Shown piece after piece: positions 26,201 to 27,660 of a stretch of DNA of 27,660 nt (positions within the stretch are counted from its first letter, which is position 1; each line of letters starts with the position of its first letter). Origin of the DNA: UBA1930 sp943371535 (lineage in GTDB: Bacteria; Bacteroidota; Bacteroidia; Chitinophagales; Chitinophagaceae); NCBI GenBank assembly GCA_943371535.1, contig CALRVE020000045.1:1-27660 (forward strand), given 5' to 3'. The notes under the pieces were generated by a model. The model did not search any database, was not told the DNA's origin, and saw only the letters and a program-made list of their open reading frames with translations. A program made the translations under genes and the position numbers.

Positions 26201-27115
26201 TAATGCTTGGGTTAATTGAGCTGCATCTAAAATATATGCATAAGCAACTTTTGTACTTTGATTGGGTTGTAAATTACCAATATTAAATGCAATAGAAATT
26301 GCTCTATCAGCAACTATTGTTCCTGAAGTAGAAAAGCCAGTTCCATTCCAAATATCTATTGCACTTCTATTACTAAAACCACCATGGGTTACTCTAGCTC
26401 TAGCATCTATAGAGCCTAAGCCTAAATAATAATTACCGGCTTGTGTTACTGCCGAAACTAATGCTTGATTACAAGTATTGGGTGTTTGATTTACAATGGT
26501 ATTTCTAGTAATAAATGTACCTCCGCCACCAGGTGTCAATACGCCTTGATCTGGATCTACATTTCTCATGTAGTAAATATTATTTACTGGTACAGATGAT
26601 GTATTGGTTATAGTTACTTCTGTAATAAAGTACAATGAATTCATAGGTATGTAGGTTCTGCTGCTAATACTTAACCCTCCTATAATACCTTGCCAAGTAG
26701 CTGAGACTTCTGATGCAGAAGAGGAGTATGCAGTAAAACCTCCTTGAATTTGATTACTATTTAAAGCAGAGTTACAAATCAAACTATTGGTATAGCTTGT
26801 TCCATTAATCGTCATTCCCCAACCTTCTTCAGGTGTTCCTGGCAAAAAGTAGTCACCAACAAATGAAGTCCAATTATTTTGAGCAACATTGGCCACAAAA
26901 CCTAATTGAGTTGCTGATGATGAATTACCCGTACCTCTAGGATGATAACCAGTTGGTGCACTTACAGATGATCCAAATGAACCACATGGAGCAATACCCA
27001 CTTCTACAAAGTTGCCCTTTAAAAAGGCATTATTAGAAACTAATTGTGCATGAATGTTGGTAGAAAAGAATAAGAGAATTGCAAAAGAGAAACATTTGCG
27101 TAAAAAATTTTGCAT
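14285..27115 (-). CDS. Giant secreted Ig-repeat protein with dockerin, cohesin and T9SS sorting domain
   Basis: A 4276-residue uninterrupted protein. Order: signal peptide 1-23 (FSFAILLFFSTNIHA); unique N-terminal region about 25-315; three PKD-like or uncharacterised beta-domains to about 585; Ig-like repeats 1-13 (586-1772); propeller-like module 1 (1773-2189); repeats 14-20 (2190-2816); module 2 (2817-3231); repeats 21-27 (3232-3863); a carboxypeptidase-regulatory-like domain (3864-3912, DGSYNFSLLANNNYTITP); a dockerin-like domain (3912-3976); a cohesin-like domain (4048-4184); and a T9SS sorting domain (4191-4276, EISPNPTSTGWVKVKI...). No enzymatic motif is visible. The T9SS should export it to the cell surface, where a long rod-like adhesin or scaffold is the natural reading. 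Composition is rich in Thr, Asn and Ser, typical of such proteins. The substrate or partner cannot be read from sequence. Confidence 0.9.
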   Translation of the reverse strand: MQNFLRKCFSFAILLFFSTNIHAQLVSNNAFLKGNFVEVGIAPCGSFGSSVSAPTGYHPRGTGNSSSATQLGFVANVAQNNWTSFVGDYFLPGTPEEGWGMTINGTSYTNSLICNSALNSNQIQGGFTAYSSSASEVSATWQGIIGGLSISSRTYIPMNSLYFITEVTITNTSSVPVNNIYYMRNVDPDQGVLTPGGGGTFITRNTIVNQTPNTCNQALVSAVTQAGNYYLGLGSIDARARVTHGGFSNRSAIDIWNGTGFSTSGTIVADRAISIAFNIGNLQPNQSTKVAYAYILDAAQLTQALAATNINLNLDGVNVTSGNMSNVCSGTAVPITLSNTGTFTNWTWSPATGLNTTTGTSVIATLTAPITYTATGVGDCGTTSVTIVLNPVIQSPPNNAGAISGLPVIGLGQTNVTFSIPPVPNATYYTWTLPPGAVITSAKPDSNVITFNAPNSTWCGNVSVTPKNSCSSGGSSSISTCISNISTGSVASPICGGSTVNVPISTPLGFFLSTNVFTAQLSDTNGSFTNPTNIGTLNGNSSGFISTSIPANILSGTRYRIRVISSNPATIGTDNGADLVINNAQTPTIQISANQNNLCSGTTITFTAAITAGGTTPIFQWRKNGNNVGTNAITYTDNGLVAGDIISCVLTSNAICATVTTATSNSITLTGTPGTPSISITSNVNNICSGSPVTFTANAVNGGTTPIYQWRKNGNNVGTNSPTYTDNTLITTDIITCVLTSNATCSVNTNATSNNVSVTVNNNLVPSVSIAASQNSVCSGSNVSIVFTATPVNGGTNPTYQWKVNGVNVGTNTNTYSTNTLGGTDVVTCVITSSETCVTTPSATSNALSIIIIPAITPDIDITASQTAICIGTPATITFTATATNTGAAPIYQWKKNGVNVGTNSPTYTDNSFTNNTVITCFLTANNTGVCVTSDTLTSNEIVITVNNVLTPNINITTTSTNVCNGAAVTFSATIINGGTSPSYQWRKNGNNVGTNASVYTDNTLITGDQISCVLTSNFPCVTTTTRTSNTLTMNVNPSVVPSVEVSASQTVICSGTTPIITFRATGTNAGTAPQYRWLKNDVLFGIGINFSTANVVAGDVFKCVLVSNATCAVPSTDTSSNLTITGASTAIPTLTVFTAQTNVCSNTNVTFTAISTNGGNLPVFSWFRNGNLVQQSTSLTYSNNALNNDDIITCSLQSNLICANPTSVNSSNSVTMTVTPRLTPSVTIVANQNSICLGSGASITFTATPINGGTSPIYQWFKNGGLVGTNSNTYVDNAPSNLSTVVCRITNNTSTCLTSTFANSNSITELVTNALTPTISIGVSSSVVCVGTLVTFNAFISNGGTSPTYQWKKNGINVGTNSSTYSDATLTSSDIIACQLTSNLGCLAANNVLSNTVSVVVNPNTNFTLVLTAAQSVLCNGVSTNVFYTATSNEPSILKTFTWKKNGVVAISLNGFASSSTSITVLPTDVVTCEITSSNASCASYPIVSNSLQLPAAPAATPTISISAVTNTSICTGGFVTFTANTTNGGTVPNFQWRRNGILIASNNSSTYNFFGLLNGDVVTCRMTSNLSCVTGGAVISNGIPVTVSPILIPSVTVSASQSNVCAGTNITFTANPVNGGLAPTYTWTKNNITISGATSNTYASNNFITGDVIRCTMISSETCVSTTSPVTSTNSISLVVTGDIPIVTISTPLNTFCAGSNSATFTATATNAGSSPIYQWRKNGINVGTNSATYTDNNIANNDTISCNLTSSTTCPATVSSNKIGLRVINVLAPTVNGPFNITCGDTATLAATTTGTNTLLRWFNTLSGGTSIGTGNSLRVAPTNTTTYYAEAFENISGSRVDSIRTIGALTANLTPLGGSIASNGIAASPNFAYISCVSSVVRFNKNTLTIGTALPTRTMFFSNLLNGDLWQLGNDVSNGNSFSTGIISRLYRLDENLNPTGTFLTLSQSFNLNSFWSMIAPGEGYLLILDYNTATCRRIDLITGVVTILSPSNLNSINFNGINGIAYGWAEFDGTDYFVQYRINNSISRTNCRTGAVSIVQDFTNLGSSMGNVLYDPTIRKIFAASSSNQFTALNNSIFSLNALTSVNSLTTSCSSTRIPVTVNVAPIVPTITASGATTLCSTGSLTLTASTGASYQWIRNGNSITGANSQIYTPTQSGNYAVNVTSSNGCIGVSATTEVTINAPVTPTVSITANQTTICTGTTITFTAVPVNGGTSPTYQWRKNGNNVGTNSSTFSDNTLVNGDIITCVLTSNATCITTTTATSNSIILTVNSAVPSVSITSTQTNICFGTNVTFTASAINGGTSPVYQWRKNGNNVGTNSSTYSDNALAHNDVITCVITSNANCASAAPVTSNSITMVVTSVSTPTISIAASQNNICSGVSVTFTATITGGGTSPIYQWRRNGINVGTNTSTYSSSLLANGDIITCQLTSNLACATSTSIASNTISMIVNSIVTPSITISTPQTSICAGSSVVFTATTNNAGTNPTYQWRKNGNNVGNNSSTYTDAALAQNDRITCILTSNANCANPINVVSNIINMVVSANVTPTVTISTSTTSLCSNGSNILISAIPTNGGISPTYVWFRNGIATGFTGNSLFINVANGDVISCVMTSSLNCVTSSTVTSNNLTFTVLPTINPQVTITATETSICSGSSVTFTATGTNIGTTPTYQWIRNGIFITGANTSTFTTAAINNNDLFSCIVSNINTGCTSSTEVFGVAISITVIPLPIINISTNATTLCNGNNSATFTATPGNAGIAPTYQWKKNGNNVGTNLNTYTDNALVQNDSIWCVLTPNGTCTNTAISNKIGINLLTITNPIVTSPINVNCGDSVTLSATLTSGSQVRWFTSATSTTPIASGNNSKVFTNVNTTYFAEAFVGSTSKSVTSIATSGATIIDHDAITGDDRCGIVVSPNFVYVVGDGFTGRYNKSNLTGGVSLSVRDGFFSNIGNGDLWQLGNASTNGTSFGGGNVDRLFKLDENLLVTGSPLILSQSISITGGNFLAAGDGFVILYNQSPNSCWHINLTNGIVTTLSNSLFFSFTGSEGWASYGWAENIGNEFFIVYATNTAIRRINVVTGVITTVQAFSNIGETANITLDPQTDRMYFHYENTTQFGGFSETLGFVNVTSTITSGAASSCVSTRVPINVVVASGPVPTISASGSTTFCASQSLTLTASNGTSFQWIRNGNNITGATNQTFNPTQTGDYTVRVTTSNGCTNTSLATTVTVNNQVTPSITIVANQTTICAGTNIVFTANIINGGTTPSYQWRKNGNNVGTNSNNYSDNTLVSGDIISCILTSSETCATSTSATSNNLTMTVSSAIPSISIQASQTSICAATNVTFTAVAVNGGTSPIYQWYKNGNTVGTNAATYTDNALANGDAIICELTSNATCATTSNVISNGIIMVVTPVVTPSISISTSQTTVCGGTNVVFTATPTNAGSSPIYQWRKNGVNVGTNATVYSDNTLINGDVISCQLTNNAVCVATNTVNSNSIIMTINAVVIPTIAISTAQTSICTGTSTTFTATATNIGSSPIYQWRKNGNLVGGNSTTYTDNTLINGNTITCTLISNANCASPTSVASNTITMTVNTRLNASVSISGSNNICAGASVTFNATITNGGTGPIFQWRKNGINVGSNSSTYTASSLVNGDVISCVAVSNRPCVNNPTVTSNNITMVVNPITTPSVSIVSNISSVCSGSAVVFTASAINGGTSPSYSWFVNGVSVSSSGRILNTTTLPAGTPTIVCILNSNASCATTNTSTSNTLTITVTPSVLPTVTVFTPTTNIVAGQSVTFTAVATNGGTSPLYQWRRNGFNIGTSSSSNTYTTNTLINGDVISCVLTSNATCATPTTATSNNVNMIVNSNYALRGRMIYPNNLPIPRVWTKVNTTDSVLTSSDGSYNFSLLANNNYTITPSKNNDVAKSSGVNIFDILFMQRHIGGTSLLNTPYKIMAADVDNSGAVNIFDVIRTRRLILGTDTTFPGNRLWAFVDSSYVFPDPTNPSNTYKTTITINNLSANQNNQTFYGVKLGDVNLDLVPTEGVNRDARFGTPVKLYYDTVYSNQNDKQIKLSIKTQNFTSLLGMQFTLGFNQHALAFSKVNSKQIAVEYGAQQAQNGLISFIWTDSTTTQKTLPDGTILFELIFDKIGDITNEDISINSFITQALAVNNSYVASDVQKGKGVIIGIKEPIYTTDKFEISPNPTSTGWVKVKIQAIEDKEITLIFTDVRGRLLMQKRMGIFKGMNEFMLNLHQPTFRGHGTYYLKALGLKGKDVLPIIIAK
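14288..14545 (-). other. T9SS type A C-terminal sorting domain of the giant protein
   Basis: The last 86 residues start with EISPNPTSTGWVKVKIQA. They then contain ITLIFTDVRGRLLMQK and GTYYLKALGLKG, and end PIIIAK. The PNP motif, the central D-x-x-G-R-L-L strand and the G-x-Y-x-L-K strand are the usual signature of Por secretion C-terminal domains. The domain is recognised by the outer-membrane translocon and is normally removed or linked to a surface anchor. Confidence 0.88.
14565..14975 (-). other. Cohesin-like domain of the giant protein
   Basis: Residues about 4048-4184. The pattern KLSIKTQNFTSLLGMQFTLG, then NGLISFIWTD and LPDGTILFELIFD, parallels the small downstream protein (ITTQNFTQILGFQGSINWD, GRLTYIWTD, IPNGTVLFRLVL). 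The two are evident paralogues by eye. In cellulosomes cohesins bind dockerins; outside them, cohesin-like domains serve varied surface interactions. Confidence 0.75.
15188..15382 (-). other. Dockerin-like domain of the giant protein
   Basis: Residues about 3912-3976 carry the two-fold repeat of type I dockerins. The second half, ADVDNSGAVNIFDVIRTRRL, has the calcium-loop pattern D-x-D-x-S-G-x-x-x-x-x-D. The first half, NNDVAKSSGVNIFDILFMQR, has the same helix but a degenerate loop. It directly follows a carboxypeptidase-regulatory-like beta domain. Confidence 0.8.
15529..17420 (-). repeat. Ig-like repeat block 3 (repeats 21-27)
   Basis: Seven repeats spaced 267-273 nt apart, measured from the conserved YQWRKNG codons. 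The consensus runs P-x-I-x-I, then ICxGxxVTFTA, NGGTSPxYQWRKNGxNVGTN, TYxDNxLxNGDxIxC and LTSNAxC, ending SNxIxMxV. Repeat 27 lacks the first cysteine (NIVAG in place of NICAG). Repeats 25 and 26 are the most diverged. Confidence 0.92.
17421..18664 (-). repeat. Propeller-like module 2 (with flanking beta domains)
   Basis: Order: a short beta-domain with NCGDSVTLSATL and RWFTS; a region of about 260 residues with WD/YVTN-like blade motifs (NFVYVVGDGFTGRYNKSNL, NGDLWQLGN, DRLFKLDENL, INVVTGVITTVQAF, ITLDPQTDRMYF); then a PKD/Ig-like domain with FQWIRNGNNITGA. Module 1 has the same order and shared motifs at an offset of 3126 bp. A beta-propeller fold is inferred from the repeated strand pattern. 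Confidence 0.75.
18665..20546 (-). repeat. Ig-like repeat block 2 (repeats 14-20)
   Basis: Seven repeats spaced 267-273 nt apart. Each matches the repeat at the same position in block 3: 14/21 share ANQTTIC, 15/22 both begin A[VI]PS[VI]SI with one residue less, 16/23 share CQLT, and 17/24 share QTSIC and SNANCA. Repeat 20 ends SNKIGIN, like repeat 13 ahead of module 1. Confidence 0.92.
20547..21799 (-). repeat. Propeller-like module 1 (with flanking beta domains)
   Basis: Same order as module 2: a beta-domain with ITCGDTATLAATT and LLRWFNT; a blade-like region (NFAYISCVSSVVRFNKNTL, NGDLWQLGN, SRLYRLDENL, IDLITGVVTILS, YGWAEFDGTDYFVQY); then a PKD/Ig-like domain with YQWIRNGNSITGA. Both modules contain the identical peptide NGDLWQLGN. 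Confidence 0.75.
21800..25360 (-). repeat. Ig-like repeat block 1 (repeats 1-13)
   Basis: Thirteen repeats of the same family. Spacing is mostly 265-280 nt and less regular than in the other blocks. Repeats 1-5 are closest to consensus. Repeats 6, 7, 10 and 12 are the most diverged (for example, repeat 10 has FTWKKNGVVAISLNG in place of YQWRKNGxNVGTN). All thirteen keep three cysteines. Confidence 0.9.
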
Positions 27116-27582
27116 GAGCTAGTATTGTAGGATTGAACGATGTTGTTTTGGTTTATGTTTTATGAGCAGTTGAAATGAGAAAGATTGATTTGAATGTAAA
27201 AACCTGTAAAGGTTTAATCAGTCTAAAATTTAATGCTTCCTCATAATATTATGATACAAACTTGTATAAACATGCTGTATTAAAATATAGTTTACTTTAA
27301 AAAGTTGTACGAATCTATCTAAAAACTCGATTAATCTTAACTTAAAGGCTCTTTTTTATGAAAAAATGCTGCTTTTTACTTAGAAAACTTCCTCATTTTT
27401 TAAGTTAATAACATTCAAAGCCTTTTTATTCACAATTATTGGAAAAAATATATCTGAATAAATGATTGATTATTAGGGCTATTCTTTCTTGCAAAAAAAT
27501 AGCTTTGAAAAAATTCATCATTTTCCCAAAACTATTTATCAGTTTTCTAAGCCGAAGTAATTAATCTGATAGCTATAACTAT
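27116..27582. other. Intergenic region upstream of the giant gene
   Basis: A 467-nt AT-rich stretch with no supported gene. It holds two adjacent palindromes (27241-27254 and 27254-27267) and a short inverted repeat, AAACCT-GTAA-AGGTTT (27200-27215). On the minus strand, TAAATTTT (27232-27225) is one base off the -7 consensus, and a TTTG at 27260-27257 is a possible -33 element with a rather long spacing of 24 nt. A start near 27219 would give a leader of about 104 nt. Confidence 0.5.
27241..27267. promoter_or_regulatory. Two adjacent palindromes, possible operator of the giant gene
   Basis: TCATAATATTATGA (27241-27254) is a perfect 14-bp palindrome, and ATACAAACTTGTAT (27254-27267) is an inverted repeat with 6-bp arms. 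They abut, lie 126-152 nt upstream of the giant gene ATG, and overlap the candidate -33 element and spacer. Binding by a regulator is inference. Confidence 0.35.
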
Positions 27583-27660
27583 TTATTGATTTATGGTGCT
27601 TTTTTTCAATTTTGCTTTAAACACTTTTTCAAATTTTTCTAACTTAGGTTGAATTACATA
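27583..27660 (-). CDS. Possible C-terminal end of a gene entering from the right edge
   Basis: On the minus strand, 25 codons without a stop run from the window edge to a TAA at 27583. They encode the lysine-rich sequence YVIQPKLEKFEKVFKAKLKK followed by STINQ. The composition looks like an amphipathic helix of a real protein end, but the stretch is short enough to occur by chance in AT-rich DNA. No family can be assigned. Confidence 0.3.
   Translation of the reverse strand, partial: YVIQPKLEKFEKVFKAKLKKSTINQ

Noticed and set aside
15723..26219. Many plus-strand ORFs of 60-125 codons opposite the giant gene, rich in Val, Leu and Ala
   Set aside because: They are antisense shadows of the repetitive Thr/Asn-rich coding sequence. 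They recur with the Ig repeat period and have no start or operon context of their own.
14285..27115. The giant gene as a cellulosome scaffoldin
   Set aside because: Only one cohesin and one dockerin are visible, there is no carbohydrate-binding module or glycoside hydrolase nearby, and the bulk is Ig-like repeats.

Overview
The window looks like a chromosomal segment of a low-GC Bacteroidota bacterium, probably in or near the Chitinophagales. The reasons are two large secreted proteins with type IX secretion (T9SS) C-terminal sorting domains, a YtxJ-type bacillithiol redox protein, a CBM20-GH77 amylomaltase of the Bacteroidota type, no obvious Shine-Dalgarno sequences, and a TAnnTTTG-type promoter element. 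Genus and species cannot be fixed from the sequence alone.

Layout. Positions 1-3760 are all on the minus strand: the 5' part of recF, a four-helix membrane protein next to an ECF sigma factor, a TraB/GumN-family protein, and a short probable operon of a 42-residue lipoprotein, YtxJ and an NAD(P)-binding epimerase-like protein. Positions 4083-8561 are plus strand: an Mpl/MurC-type Mur ligase, then a 4-alpha-glucanotransferase with a lysine/alanine-rich N-terminal extension. An M1 metallopeptidase (minus) and a family-5 solute-binding lipoprotein (plus) follow as a divergent pair that may act together in peptide use. The 5' coding ends of both are built from repetitive DNA: a REP-like inverted repeat in the peptidase, and a 27-unit degenerate 7-bp tandem repeat that encodes the lipoprotein signal peptide. 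A small exported protein of unknown function overlaps the end of the solute-binding protein gene.

The right half is dominated by one 12.8-kb minus-strand gene for a 4276-residue secreted protein. It has a signal peptide, a unique N-terminal region, 27 Ig-like repeats of about 90 residues in three blocks, two large propeller-like modules between the blocks, a carboxypeptidase-regulatory-like domain, a dockerin-like domain, a cohesin-like domain and a T9SS sorting domain. Blocks 2 and 3, each with its preceding propeller module, are a tandem duplication with a conserved offset of 3126 bp. Directly downstream is a 354-residue protein with a paralogous cohesin-like domain and its own sorting domain; an 18-bp perfect hairpin lies between the two genes. 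The pair is probably a cell-surface adhesion or scaffolding unit.

The strongest leads are the cohesin/dockerin giant with its small cohesin partner, the 3126-bp module duplication, and the repeat-derived secretion signals of the divergent peptidase/binding-protein pair. I see no rRNA, tRNA, CRISPR array, transposase or prophage.
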